A stretch of DNA of 64,000 bases from Streptomyces puniciscabiei (GTDB taxonomy: Bacteria > Actinomycetota > Actinomycetes > Streptomycetales > Streptomycetaceae), in the NCBI RefSeq assembly GCF_006715785.1, contig NZ_VFNX01000002.1, forward strand, positions 62,001-126,000. The letters run 5' to 3'. This document shows positions 1 to 9,097 of the stretch, one piece after another. Each line of letters starts with the position of its first letter. Within the stretch, counting starts at the first letter, position 1. The position numbers were made by a program, and so were the translations under genes. The notes under the pieces were generated by a model. That model was given only the letters and a program-made list of their open reading frames with translations. It did not search any database and was not told where the DNA came from.

Positions 1-1412
1 TGCGGATGCAACGTAGCTATTTCGATCTCGGGATCTCCGAAGACAGCTCCGCGGAAGCGAGCCGACCCGCTCCGACACGGCAGCTGTAAGTCCTGATCAA
101 GCTGCTTCGGGGATGGTGTCGGCGTGGGACGTGCCGCGCGCTCAGCAGCGGGACGGTTCGCCGAGAGATCCGCTTTCCCGGCCCGTGCGATCGGATCGCC
201 GGTGGGTCTGTGAGCGCGTGCTCGTCCGGCGTGGAGGGCCGCAGCCACGGACAGCGCCCCGACGAAGCCGACGTACAGATAGCCCGTGGTCTCCAGCCCC
301 CATGAGGGCGCCGCGAGCCCGGCCGCGAGGGCCGGAAGACTCAACGCCGCATAGCTGATCACGTAGACGGCCGAGAAGACCTCCGATCGCGACTTCGCAG
401 TGGTGACCGCGCTGATGGCGCGGAGGTTGCCGTTGAACGTCAGGCCGACGCCCAGCCCCGCTACGACCGATCCGCCCACGTATGTGGCTGGCGACGCAAC
501 AGCGATGGCCACCGCCAGTCCGGACGCACCCAGAGTCAGGAGAACCGCCCCCAGCAAGGTGGCGAGCCGTGCCGTATGCCGAACGGACCACACCCCGCCC
601 AGGCTGTTGGCCAGAAACAGCGCCGCGATGCTGAGCCCGCCCGCAGCGCCGGAGCGCACATGCAGGACATTGCTCACCAGGGACGGAGTGAGCGCGAGGA
701 ACAGACCCGTGACGGCCCACCCCGCGACCAGGGCGGGAATGGAGGCGAAGAACTCCGGCCGGGCTTCCCGGGGAACCCGGACTCTCGGTCGCAACGACGC
801 CAGTCCCATCGCGCGCCGGGCGAGTGTCTCAGGGATCGTGAGGACCACCGCGGCCAGAACGACGAAGGTCAGCGTAAGGACGGGAAAGACATACGCATCG
901 GGGCGTGAGGTCGACTGAACCAGCAGCCCCACCACTCCGGCGCCGGCGGCCATGCCGATACTCGTGCCCACCGCTGTCGTCGTGGGCCCCAGCTGCGGAC
1001 GTCTCCTGGGTGAGAGCTCGACCAGTCCGGCGGCAAGACCGCCCGTGGCCGTCCCCGTGGCGATGCCCTGCACCACCCGGGCGGTCAGGAGGGAGACGAT
1101 GCCGTCGGCCGTCCAGAAGACCGCCGTGCTGGTCGCCGCCACCAGAAGGGCGGCGACCAGCACCGGGCGGCGACCCAGCTGGTCGCTCAGCGATCCGACC
1201 GTCAGCAGGGCGCCGAGCAGACCCACGACATACACCGCGAAGATCACTGTCAGCATCGTGACCGACAGGCCCCAATGCTCCCGGTACAGCGGATAGATCG
1301 GTGACGGTGCGCTTGCCGTGGCCATCATCACCACATTGGCGCAGGCCAGCACGGCGAAGGCCGCACTTCGCCCGAGACGACGCCCGTCGCGAGGGCCACT
1401 CACACGTCTCAT
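1..1412 (-). CDS. MFS transporter, 3' end beyond the window
   Basis: Continuous reading frame from an ATG at 1412 to the left edge (470 codons, no stop), so the C-terminus lies outside the window. The product has about twelve hydrophobic segments. After the second helix it carries SDQLGRRPVL, which fits major facilitator motif A (GxLaDrxGrkxxl), and the sixth helix is followed by a PETLARR stretch. It is probably a drug or metabolite exporter of the inner membrane; the substrate cannot be told. The last transmembrane segment ends near residue 390, so about 70 residues of polar tail follow, longer than usual for MFS proteins. It is read in the same direction as the HD-domain gene upstream, with a short gap. 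Confidence 0.85.
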   Translation of the reverse strand, partial: MRRVSGPRDGRRLGRSAAFAVLACANVVMMATASAPSPIYPLYREHWGLSVTMLTVIFAVYVVGLLGALLTVGSLSDQLGRRPVLVAALLVAATSTAVFWTADGIVSLLTARVVQGIATGTATGGLAAGLVELSPRRRPQLGPTTTAVGTSIGMAAGAGVVGLLVQSTSRPDAYVFPVLTLTFVVLAAVVLTIPETLARRAMGLASLRPRVRVPREARPEFFASIPALVAGWAVTGLFLALTPSLVSNVLHVRSGAAGGLSIAALFLANSLGGVWSVRHTARLATLLGAVLLTLGASGLAVAIAVASPATYVGGSVVAGLGVGLTFNGNLRAISAVTTAKSRSEVFSAVYVISYAALSLPALAAGLAAPSWGLETTGYLYVGFVGALSVAAALHAGRARAHRPTGDPIARAGKADLSANRPAAERAARPTPTPSPKQLDQDLQLPCRSGSARFRGAVFGDPEIEIATLHP

Positions 1413-1432
1413 CACGTTCTATGGCGCCTTGA

Positions 1433-2071
1433 TCAGCTCGGCCACGGAGCGCCCATGATGCGCTCGACCGTGGTCGTGCGCTGGAAGCCGGGAATGAAGT
1501 GCTCCAGCACATCCGAGTTCACGGTTCCGTTCGTGGTCTCCGGGCGGTGCTTGAGTCCTTCGACGTAGGTCTGCAAAAACTCGTTCTTGAAGTCGCCCCG
1601 CGGATGGACGGCGGTGATCTCGTCCACCTGGCTGCGATCCAGTTCGTGCACGCCCAGGCCGATCACGTCGGTCAGGACTCCCAGATTCGTGCTGGCGATC
1701 TCCGGGCCCATCCGCCCGGGAATTCCCGGGGTCGTGTGCAGCGCGATCGCCGTCCACACCACGTCGGCGGCCGTGGCCGGAAAGCCGTGGTCGAGCATGA
1801 ACGTGCGTGCGTGGTCGGCTCCATCGACCTCGAAGCGCTGCTCCGCGTCGGAAAACGGCGTCAGGAGGCCGGTGTCGTGAAACATGGCGGACAGGTAGAG
1901 CAGCTCCGGGTCGGGCTCCAGGCCGAGTCTGTGAGCGTGCATGGCGCCGAAGACGAAAACGCGCCGGGAGTGGTGGTAGATGAGGGGGCTGGTCATCTCC
2001 TGCATGACGCGGGTGGCCTCGGCAACCGCCGCCGTTTCAGGAATCTCCACCCCTGCGATGATCTCGCTCAT
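1433..2071 (-). CDS. HD-domain protein, cyanamide hydratase-like
   Basis: 212-residue soluble protein. The metal-binding pattern of the HD superfamily is visible: His33-His34 in YHHSRR, His65-Asp66 in SAMFHDTGLL, a following GADHARTFML helix and a later IALHTTPG histidine. The arrangement resembles the cyanamide hydratase-like HD family, which are metal-dependent hydrolases or hydratases; the real substrate is unknown. The start at 2071 is chosen over an upstream one because AAGGAG lies just before it. It lies divergently from the GlxA-type regulator at 2209 and upstream of the MFS exporter in the same direction, so regulator, enzyme and exporter may form one functional unit (inference). Confidence 0.75.
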   Translation of the reverse strand: MSEIIAGVEIPETAAVAEATRVMQEMTSPLIYHHSRRVFVFGAMHAHRLGLEPDPELLYLSAMFHDTGLLTPFSDAEQRFEVDGADHARTFMLDHGFPATAADVVWTAIALHTTPGIPGRMGPEIASTNLGVLTDVIGLGVHELDRSQVDEITAVHPRGDFKNEFLQTYVEGLKHRPETTNGTVNSDVLEHFIPGFQRTTTVERIMGAPWPS

Positions 2072-2208
2072 GACCTCTGCTCCTTCCGATATCGGTGTGT
2101 TACGAATGGACGGTGCGTCCGTCTTCCACACTGCCAACCACTCGGCGTCCGGCGCTCCCTCGGTCCGGCCATGAGTCACCCGAATCCGGACAGGCGGGCA
2201 GCGGGGTT

Positions 2209-3183
2209 GTGGGCTCCTCCACGCATCGGGTCGCGATCCTCGTCTACGACGGGGTCAAACTCCTGGACGTCGTCGGCCCCGCGGAGGTGTTCGGGGAAGC
2301 GAACCGGCTCGGTGCCGACTACACGATCGTGCTGGTGTCACCGACCGGTGCCGATGTCACCTCGTCCATCGGGATCCGGATCGCGGTCGACGCCGCCGCC
2401 ACGGAGCCTGCTCCCGACACGTTCCTGGTGGCCGGCGCAGACCTCTACCCGCGCACACCGGTCCCCCGTGATCTGATCGAGGCCACGCGAACGCTGGCGG
2501 GCCGGGCCGACCGGGTCGCGTCCATCTGCACCGGAGCATTCATCCTCGGCGCCGCCGGCCTTCTGGACGGAAAGCGCGCGACCACGCACTGGAAGGTCAC
2601 GCACGAGCTCGCCGCCCGCTGCCGGGCCAGCCGCGTCGAACCCGACGCGATCTACGTCCGTGACGGCACCACCTACACCTCGGCGGGCGTGACCGCCGGA
2701 ATCGACCTGGCACTGGCACTCGTCGAGGAGGATCACGGCCCTGATCTCACCCGCGACGTCGCCCGCGCCCTGGTGGTCTATTTGCAGCGTTCAGGCGGCC
2801 AGTCGCAGTTCTCCGCCCCACTGCAAGGACCGCCGCCCCGGTCTCCGGCCCTCCGTAAAATCACCGACTTGATCACGGCGAATCCCGGGGGAAACCACTC
2901 ACTCGGCGAACTCGCCAAGCACCTCAATGTGAGCCCTCGGCATCTCACTCGGCTCTTCCACGACGAGCTGTCCACGACGCCGGCCCGGTACGTGGAGATG
3001 ATCCGGTTCGACATGGCGAAATCTCTCCTCGACCAAGGGCATACCGCAACGCAGACGGCATCCCTTTCCGGATTCCCGAATTACGAGAGCATGCGGAGAG
3101 TTTTCGTGAGGGAATTGTCGCTCAGCCCCGCCGCCTATCAGCGACGCTTCAGCACAGCGCGCCGAGCCGACGAGGGGCAGTAA
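2209..3183 (+). CDS. GlxA-family AraC-type transcriptional regulator
   Basis: About 324 residues if the GTG at 2209 is the start; an in-frame upstream start at 2095 is possible but adds low-complexity sequence. The N-terminal half is a DJ-1/PfpI (GATase-1-like) domain with Cys107 in the elbow ASICTGAF, followed by the LDGKRATTHW segment typical of GlxA-type regulators. The C-terminal 100 residues are a double helix-turn-helix AraC domain (LGELAKHLNVSPRHLTRLF and a second motif ending in SPAAYQRRF). Known members activate neighbouring metabolic genes. Here it is divergent from the HD-domain gene, which it probably controls. Confidence 0.85.
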   Translation: MGSSTHRVAILVYDGVKLLDVVGPAEVFGEANRLGADYTIVLVSPTGADVTSSIGIRIAVDAAATEPAPDTFLVAGADLYPRTPVPRDLIEATRTLAGRADRVASICTGAFILGAAGLLDGKRATTHWKVTHELAARCRASRVEPDAIYVRDGTTYTSAGVTAGIDLALALVEEDHGPDLTRDVARALVVYLQRSGGQSQFSAPLQGPPPRSPALRKITDLITANPGGNHSLGELAKHLNVSPRHLTRLFHDELSTTPARYVEMIRFDMAKSLLDQGHTATQTASLSGFPNYESMRRVFVRELSLSPAAYQRRFSTARRADEGQ

Positions 3184-3251
3184 GACGAAGCTGTCACTGA
3201 GGTCCTTCAGCGCGGCCACTGATCGGGTGACGGCGTAAGTATCCGCAACGG

Positions 3252-3315
3252 ACAAGGCTCCCGTGCCGTTGAGGGAGGTGTTCGACGTCTCAACTCGCTG
3301 GCGCAGGAGCCTTGT
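3252..3315 (+). repeat. Inverted repeat flanking the transposase start
   Basis: ACAAGGCTCC at 3252-3261 is exactly complementary to GGAGCCTTGT at 3306-3315. The second arm contains the likely ribosome site and the TTG start at 3312. In RNA the arms could pair over a 44-base loop and hide the start, a way to limit transposase synthesis (inference). Confidence 0.55.
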
Positions 3316-4064
3316 TGGTTCTCTATCCTGCCGCACTCGACCTGCCTCATGCCCTGGTCGAGTGGGTCACCATGCTGATCGTCACTCGCGAGGGTGACCG
3401 CCGCTGCAAGCTCCCACCGCACCAGCGTGCTTTGGTCGGTCTGGTGTACCTGCGCCAGCACATCACTCTCGCGCAGCTTGCGGCCGGCTTCGGAATCTCG
3501 ATCGGCACCGCCCACGCCTACACGGCCGCGGTGATCGGCCTGCTCGCCGATCGCGCGCCCGGCCTGCTGCGCGCGCTGCGCGAAGCCGACCCGGGCTACG
3601 TCTTGTTGGACGGCACCCTTGCCGAGTGCGACCGGGTCGGCGACAGCCGCGCCGACTACTCCCACAAGCACCGCCGGCACGGAGTGAACGTGCAGGTGGT
3701 GACCGACCCGGCGGGGCGGCTGCTGTGGATCTCGCCTGCACTACCCGGCCGCGCTCACGACCTGACGGCGGCCCGCACCCACCGGATCATCCGGATCTGC
3801 GAGCGCCAAGGCGTCCCGATCCTCGCCGACAGGGCCTACATGGGCGCCGGCCCGTGGGTGACAACATCTCTCAGACGTCCGCCGGGCCGAGAACTCACAC
3901 CGACCCAGCAAACCGTCAACCGTGCGCTGTCCGCGGCGCGGGCACCGGTCGAGCGCGGCGTGGCACGACTGAAGTCCTGGCGCATCTTCCGCAGATCAAG
4001 GTGCAGCCCGAACCGAATGACGTCAATCGCCGCAGCCGTCCCCACCCTGGAGCGGCAGCGCTGA
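3312..4064 (+). CDS. IS5-family DDE transposase
   Basis: 250 residues starting with TTG at 3312 (another TTG follows at once). An N-terminal helix-turn-helix ([15 protein letters not shown]) precedes the DDE nuclease: first Asp in [10 protein letters not shown], second in ILADRAYMG, and a late glutamate in [15 protein letters not shown]. The length and the TLERQR end suggest an intact protein. It has the layout of transposases annotated DDE_Tnp_4 (HARBI1-like) in actinobacterial IS5 elements. It may be active. Confidence 0.85.
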   Translation: MLVLYPAALDLPHALVEWVTMLIVTREGDRRCKLPPHQRALVGLVYLRQHITLAQLAAGFGISIGTAHAYTAAVIGLLADRAPGLLRALREADPGYVLLDGTLAECDRVGDSRADYSHKHRRHGVNVQVVTDPAGRLLWISPALPGRAHDLTAARTHRIIRICERQGVPILADRAYMGAGPWVTTSLRRPPGRELTPTQQTVNRALSAARAPVERGVARLKSWRIFRRSRCSPNRMTSIAAAVPTLERQR

Positions 4065-4255
4065 AAGAGCTCAGTAAGTAGGCACCCGTGGGGAGCTTGT
4101 CATGGCCGCCGTCACTCCACACGCGGGGCGCCGACCCGGCGCGTTGGCCGGCTCTTGACCGCGGACTGGGTGGATTGGCGGGGCGCCGGTCCGAACAGCG
4201 GCAACCTGAACTCGTCGGCCTGGACCGGTCGGAGGCGCCTACCGATCTAGCCAGG

Positions 4256-4453
4256 TCAGGAAGCGCATGCGTTCTCTGCCACACTGACCATAGCTGGACG
4301 AGTGGGCAGTGTTTGGGTCCAGGCGGAGCCATAGGGCCCAGAGCTAAGCGCGCAGGTCACTCGGACCGGCTGCAGAGCGTAGTAACTGAACGCGATCAGC
4401 ACCACGGCCAGCACTGTCGACAGCAGGTAGCGGCGGGCTATCGGAAAAGGCAT
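4256..4453 (-). CDS. Small predicted membrane protein
   Basis: 65 residues with one strong hydrophobic segment near the N-terminus (YLLSTVLAVVLIAFSYYAL), then a polar tail with two cysteines. AGGA lies seven bases before the ATG. No family is recognised. It sits alone between the insertion sequence and a TetR gene. The evidence is a hydrophobic helix and a plausible ribosome site, so it may not be a real gene. Confidence 0.35.
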   Translation of the reverse strand: MPFPIARRYLLSTVLAVVLIAFSYYALQPVRVTCALSSGPYGSAWTQTLPTRPAMVSVAENACAS

Positions 4454-4927
4454 GCCGTGATCCTACTGATGCTTCACAAGCACCCCGGGAGGTTGGACGG
4501 CGGCACCATCAAGATCAGGTTGCGGACAGTGAACCGGTGCTTCCGGTGGCTCAGGCAGCCGATCCGGGCCGGGCCAGACACCACTTCCGACCACGACGGC
4601 GTCGTCCGGCGCCAGCGCTGAGGGCGCAGCGGGCGGCGACACAAGCAACGCGAGCGGCATGCGCCGCGCCTGTGCCGCTCACGTCGGCGGACACGCCGCG
4701 TGTATCGCGGCCACAGGGCACGTCTCACGAACGCTCGGAAGACAACAACCCGCTCCAGAAATAGTCCTGGCGTCACGACCGTGTGAGCAGGCTCAAGGCC
4801 CTGCGACCATCGGGGCCGCACGCGCCACGCACGCGCAGAGCGGAAGTTGTCTCAACTCCGACTCGCTCCTTGGAGGGGGTGCCGCATCCGCATGTGCAGC
4901 GGATTTGCAGCTTGAGCTGGGGAACGC
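4454..4927. other. Stretch without a recognisable gene
   Basis: Open frames here have arginine- and proline-rich translations typical of out-of-frame GC-rich DNA. I see no conserved motif or ribosome site. Confidence 0.5.
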
Positions 4928-5569
4928 TCACCGCGCAGCGTTGTCTCGGTGCTCGGCTCCGTCGAGCAACCCCCGGACGGCGTCGTTGAATCCCCCCGTG
5001 TCGGTCAAGCCGAAGGCGACACGCTGGAGCAGGAATCCGTGCAGCAGACCGATCAATACCCGTGCGCCGCTCTCCGGCTCCACGGTTTGGACAGCGCCCG
5101 CCGCTTGTCCGCGGCGCAGGGCGTCGGCGATGCTGCGACGGACCCTTTCGAAGCCCTCCAAGGCGCGGGCGTGCAGGCCGTCGTTGCGCAGTAGTTCCGA
5201 CCAGGTCTGCACGACGCACTGCAGCAGTTCCTCGACCGGCACCACCTGCCCTGCGGCGTCCGTGACGGTCTCGGCGCTCAGCGCCCGCAGGGAAGCGGCC
5301 ACCAGGTCGCCCAGGGAAGGGGTGTCAGCGGCCACAGCCACCCGCTCCATCGGCTCGAAGATCAGCCGGAAGGCGTCCGCGGCGATGGCCAGGATGATCT
5401 CCTCCTTGCTCGCGAAGTAGCGATAGGGGGCACCCGCAGAAACACCGGCTGCGGCGGCGATGTCCGGCATCGAGGTCTGGTGGAAGCCGCCCCGCGCGAA
5501 ACACCGGCGCGCTGCCGCCACGATCTCCGCTCGCTTGGCTTCCCGACGCTCGGGCGTGATGCGCGGCAT
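4928..5569 (-). CDS. TetR-family transcriptional regulator
   Basis: 213 residues. The N-terminal DNA-binding domain is clear: ARRCFARGGFHQTSMPDIAA, then AGVSAGAPYRYFASKEE, the usual TetR recognition helix. The C-terminal ligand domain is divergent. Start at 5569 with GGGAG upstream; longer in-frame starts would place residues over the intergenic operator sequences. It is divergent from the dihydroxyphthalate decarboxylase-like gene at 5668. The 98 bp between them holds two TGAA-N6-TTCA sites, which suggests self-control and control of that gene. Confidence 0.9.
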   Translation of the reverse strand: MPRITPERREAKRAEIVAAARRCFARGGFHQTSMPDIAAAAGVSAGAPYRYFASKEEIILAIAADAFRLIFEPMERVAVAADTPSLGDLVAASLRALSAETVTDAAGQVVPVEELLQCVVQTWSELLRNDGLHARALEGFERVRRSIADALRRGQAAGAVQTVEPESGARVLIGLLHGFLLQRVAFGLTDTGGFNDAVRGLLDGAEHRDNAAR

Positions 5570-5586
5570 GCCCCGCTCCCTCAAAG

Positions 5587-5650
5587 TGAATGATCCTTCA
5601 TCTTGACAGGGAACCATATCGGGCCGATCGTAAAAATGAAAGCCCATTCA
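5587..5650. promoter_or_regulatory. Two TGAA-N6-TTCA sites, candidate TetR operators
   Basis: TGAATGATCCTTCA at 5587-5600 and TGAAAGCCCATTCA at 5637-5650 share the dyad TGAA-N6-TTCA, with centres 50 bp apart. TTGACA at 5603-5608 could be a -35 box for the rightward gene. The sites lie between the divergent TetR gene and its probable target. Confidence 0.5.
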
Positions 5651-5667
5651 CGGAAGCGGGGATCTTG

Positions 5668-6659
5668 ATGAGCATCGAGCTGACCATCGGCACCTATCGA
5701 TACGAGCACACCGAGGCGCTCTTCGACGGCCGCGTGAAGATCGACGGGGTGGACGCCACCCTTGAGACGGAGCCCCTGGTCTCGGACCTCTTCCGGCACA
5801 TGCTCGAAGGCCGCTACGACATAGCGGAACTCGGCCTGACCTACTTCCTGCGCACCTTCGACCTGGACGACGCCCCATTCCTGGCGCTGCCGATCTTCCC
5901 GAACCGCAACTTCCGGCACTCCGCCATCTTCGTCAACACCGAGGCAGGGATCGAGAAGCCCCAGGACCTCGCCGGCAAGACACTCGGCGAGTTCGCGCTC
6001 TTCGGACACGACGCCGGGATCTGGCCCAAGGGCATCCTGTCGGACGAGTACGGCGTGACCGTCGACCAGTGCCGCTGGGTCATCGGCGGCACCAACCACC
6101 CCATCCCCGCATTCGACTGGCTCCCGCAGCCAGTGCCGGACGGCGTGCACGTGCGGCACGCCGACCACGGCCAGACCCTGGGCGCGATGCTCGAGTCCGG
6201 AGAGATCGACGCGCTCATCTCCGTCGACGTGCCCCACGCCATGTTGCGGGGATCGACGAAGATCGCCCGGCTCTTCCCCGACTATGAGAACGTCGAGCGC
6301 GACTACTACCGGCGCACCGGGATCTTCCCCCGATGCACATCGTCGCGGTCCGCAAGGACCTGGTACACCGTTCCGAGGATCTGCGCTCGGTCTACCGCGC
6401 CTTCGTCAAGGCCAAGGACCTGGCCGAACGCAAATACATCGAGGACGCCGCGAAGCAGCACATGAGCCTGGTGACCCCCTGGTTCAGCAGCCTGTTCGAA
6501 CACAACCGCAGCCTGCTCGGCGAGGACTGGTGGCCCTACGGCCTGCGCGAGAACCGCAAGGCGGTCGACACCTTCCTGCGCTACCACCACGAGCAGGGCC
6601 TCTCCAAGCGCCTGCTGACCAGCCGCGACATCTTCATCCCCGAGTTCCTCGACACCTAG
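5668..6659 (+). pseudogene. 4,5-dihydroxyphthalate decarboxylase-like protein, frameshifted
   Basis: Two frames together give a complete protein of about 330 residues. The first runs from ATG 5668 to about 6330 (ending DYYRRTGIFP), the second from about 6333 (MHIVAVRKDL) to 6659. The family, annotated 4,5-dihydroxyphthalate decarboxylase or NMT1-like periplasmic-binding fold, normally reads GIFPxMH here, so one base appears to be missing. Family landmarks visible: PIFPNRNFRHSAIFVN and LFPDYENVERDYYRR. These proteins act on aromatic acids or bind small ligands. Everything else is well kept, so a recent mutation or a sequencing error are both possible. Confidence 0.75.
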
Positions 6660-6707
6660 TCGCACCGATTCAGGGCCAAAACCACCCACCAGTCCCGCAA
6701 GGACACC

Positions 6708-7484
6708 GTGTTCCACCGCGATGCCTTCGCCATCAACTCCTGGCACACCCTGGGCGGTCATTTCCGGGACTCCCGGGCCTTCTGGACGGCTGTCGGCGCG
6801 GGCGTGCCGGGGCGCTTTCGAGCCGCACACCCTCGACAACATCCGCGACCTTTGGCAGAAGCTTTGGCCTTACATCTCCGAGGACGCCCGCTTTGGGGCC
6901 GGCACTCGCCTGGCACGCTTCCTGGCCGATGCCGACCAGGCGCAGGCCGTCCTCGCCCGCCAACTCATCGACCTTGCCCAGGGCGGCAGCTACCTCCTCG
7001 TGGCGGTCAATGTCTCGGAGCTGGCCGAGGCGCTCGACGAGCTCATGGACGTGCACCTCGTCCTGAACAACTTCTACAACGAACCGCGAGTAGCGCGTCG
7101 CCTCGCCGAACTCGTTGGACAGTACGGGTCCTCCCGGAAAACCTCGTCCGGCAGTACGTGAAGACGCTGGTCACGGTGTTCCTCACCAACGACAACGGCG
7201 AAGTGTTCGCGGCCGACCCGATCTACTTGGACCTGATCGGCCGGTTCGACCCGAAGCAGGCGTCTCTCGCCCTCCGAGCCTTCGCCGACCCGGAGATCTC
7301 AAGCCAGCTGCAGCGTCCCCTGTCCCGGACGAAATGGGCCGAGCTCCTGAACGTGATCAACGTCAAGATCACCGGTCGGCCCGAGCGGGAACTCCTCGAG
7401 GCCGTCCGCGGGTTCCCGGGCACCCCGGACAAGCTCCGCCTCGACTCCGGCATCAGGCGCTACCTCGACGCATTGCCACGCTGA
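6708..7484 (+). pseudogene. Broken gene of unknown family
   Basis: Coding-like sequence switches frame. About 6820-7115 reads LDNIRDLWQKLWPYISEDA through FYNEPRVARRLAELVGQ, and about 7118-7484 reads LPENLVRQYVKTLVTVFLTN through RRYLDALPR. The opening piece near 6708 (FHRDAFAINSWHTLGGHF) may belong to yet another gene fragment. The residues have natural composition, with alternating helices and few arginine or proline runs, unlike the shadow frames. I do not recognise the family. It follows the frameshifted decarboxylase-like gene by about 50 bp. Confidence 0.45.
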
Positions 7485-7645
7485 TCTCACGCGTGATCCG
7501 TTTCAGGGCCCGGTCGCTCAGCGCGGCCGGGCTCGCGCCGGGCGGCGGTGTGCCCTACCGCAACGGCCTCGCCGCCCGGGCCGCGTGCCGGCAGCGCGGG
7601 AGTCGTCAGTAGGCGGCCGGTGTCGCAGAGGTGCAGGCTGATGGG

Positions 7646-7747
7646 GTGGAGTGGCCCGTAGACGTCGCCCTGGCCCGCCCGGCGACGCAGCTTCCGACGG
7701 GACCGTGGGCCTATGAGATCAAGGTCGATGGTTCTCCAGACACTTGA
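7646..7747 (+). pseudogene. ATP-dependent DNA ligase, N-terminal stub
   Basis: From GTG 7646 the frame reads PVDVALARPATQLPTGPW then AYEIKVDG and stops at 7745-7747 after 33 codons. The pattern is the start of a Streptomyces ATP-dependent DNA ligase, where the lysine of EIKVDG is the adenylated residue of motif I. Everything after motif I is missing, so it cannot be active. Confidence 0.65.
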
Positions 7748-7870
7748 AGTTGTCTCATCCGAGTGACAGCTCGGGGTCTCTCAGCACGCCTGCGATCGGC
7801 ACCAGAAGACCGCACAGCCCAGCGGCCTCGCGCCACAGGCTGGACGCGAACCGTGACGCCCCCATAACAT

Positions 7871-7893
7871 GTCGCCGTTAACTTAACGGTGAC
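7871..7893. promoter_or_regulatory. Palindromic operator before the thioesterase-TetR pair
   Basis: CCGTTAA-C-TTAACGG at 7875-7889 is a perfect 15-bp dyad, and GTC/GAC outside it extend the symmetry to 23 bp with one mismatch. It ends 17 bp before the ATG at 7910 and is the likely operator for the TetR protein encoded second in the pair. Confidence 0.6.
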
Positions 7894-7909
7894 AACCTGA
7901 GGGGCCGCG

Positions 7910-8314
7910 ATGACCATCACCGCGCAAGACGTCTACACCATGGCGCCGTTCGCCAGGACGCTCGGGATACGCTTCGGATCCCTCAAGGCCGACGCTGTCA
8001 CCGCGCAACTCGCCTACACGCCCGAGCAGTCCACCGTCGGCGCCGCGATGCACGGCGGGGCACTGATGGGGCTGGCCGATGTAGCCGGCGCCGTGTGCGC
8101 CACGCTGAACGGGACCGCCGACACCGTCCCCGCGACCATGGAATCCACCACCCACTTCCTGCGGCCCGTACACGGCACCGGCGCCTTCGCGACCTCCCGC
8201 CCGCTGCACGTCGGCAAGTCAACGGTCGCCGTGGAAATCGACATCAGGGATGACAAGGACCGGCTCTGCGTCCGCGTCACTCAACTCGTCGCCCTCCGGA
8301 GGCGCCATGACTGA
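7910..8314 (+). CDS. PaaI-type hotdog thioesterase
   Basis: 134 residues of the hotdog fold. The helix segment MHGGALMGLADVAGAVCA has the HGG-x3-ALAD pattern of PaaI/YbgC-like acyl-CoA thioesterases, and the strand STTHFLRPVHGTG is the usual following motif. It probably hydrolyses an aromatic or medium-chain acyl-CoA in the cytoplasm; the substrate is unknown. Its 3' end overlaps the TetR start by 8 bp, so the two are one operon behind the palindrome at 7871. Confidence 0.85.
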   Translation: MTITAQDVYTMAPFARTLGIRFGSLKADAVTAQLAYTPEQSTVGAAMHGGALMGLADVAGAVCATLNGTADTVPATMESTTHFLRPVHGTGAFATSRPLHVGKSTVAVEIDIRDDKDRLCVRVTQLVALRRRHD

Positions 8315-8984
8315 GGGACCCGGCCAGTCCACGGCCGACGCCCGCCCCAGCACACCCGAAGGCCGTCGGCGCAGTCGCGCCAAGCGAGGCCACGGCGGCC
8401 GACTGAGGGACGAGCTCATCGAAGCGGCCGGCACGCTGCTCGACGACGCCGGCGAGGACGGCGTGACCATCCGTGCGGTGGCACAGGCTGTCGGGGTCAG
8501 CACCCCCTCGGTATATCTCCACTTCGACAACCGACTGGAACTGCTGCACACCGTGTGCCTCCAGGTCTGGGACGAACTCGGCCGACGGATGCTGAGCATC
8601 AGCGCCCAGACCACCGACCCGTTCGCCGAACTCCACCAGCGCAGTGTCGCCTACATCAGGTTCGGACTCGACCATCCCCTGCGCTACCGCCTGGTCGCGA
8701 CCGGACCCGCGACAGCCGCCACTGAGCAGGTCGCCGACGCCTGCTTCCGATTCCTGCGGGAAACGGTGCAGCGATGCGCCGACGCCGGCGTGCTCCACGG
8801 CGATGTGACGGCGCTGACCCGGGCCATCTGCGCGTGCCTGCACGGTGCCGTCTCGCTGCTGATCCTCCAGCCGCCCTCGAAATGGCCCGACGACATCCCC
8901 CAGTACGCAGACGATGCCGCCACCCTCGCCTGCCAGGGCGCCGCCGCCCTCTCACGCGCGCACCACGGCCGCAACGAAACGTGA
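8307..8984 (+). CDS. TetR-family regulator, coupled to the thioesterase
   Basis: 225 residues from the ATG at 8307, inside the end of the thioesterase gene. DNA-binding domain: LIEAAGTLLDDAGEDGVTIR followed by VGVSTPSVYLHFDNRLEL. The C-terminal part contains FAELHQRSVAYIRFGLDHPL and FRFLRETVQ, like TetR C-terminal WHG-type domains. The 25 residues before the HTH are basic and low in complexity. Translation is probably coupled to the thioesterase, and the protein likely represses the operon at the 7871-7893 dyad. Confidence 0.88.
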   Translation: MTEGPGQSTADARPSTPEGRRRSRAKRGHGGRLRDELIEAAGTLLDDAGEDGVTIRAVAQAVGVSTPSVYLHFDNRLELLHTVCLQVWDELGRRMLSISAQTTDPFAELHQRSVAYIRFGLDHPLRYRLVATGPATAATEQVADACFRFLRETVQRCADAGVLHGDVTALTRAICACLHGAVSLLILQPPSKWPDDIPQYADDAATLACQGAAALSRAHHGRNET

Positions 8985-9097
8985 ACTGTCCTGCCCTGGG
9001 CAACGCTCCGCTACGCCTCGCTGGCGTTCTCATGGGCCGACGGTTGGCGCAGCGGTCGGCAGCCGGCCTGCGCGGGGCAGAAAAAGGGCTGGTCCAT

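Larger units (their letters stand above)
3194..4077 (+). mobile_element. IS5-type insertion sequence with inverted ends
   Basis: The left end 3194-3211 (TCACTGAGGTCCTTCAGC) and the reverse complement of the right end 4060-4077 agree at 15 of 18 positions, giving an element of about 884 bp. It holds one transposase gene whose stop codon lies inside the right terminal repeat. No target duplication is clear. It lies just after the GlxA-type regulator gene. Confidence 0.75.

Noticed and set aside
4463..4660. 65-codon minus-strand frame
   Set aside because: Proline/alanine-rich translation, no ribosome site or motif.
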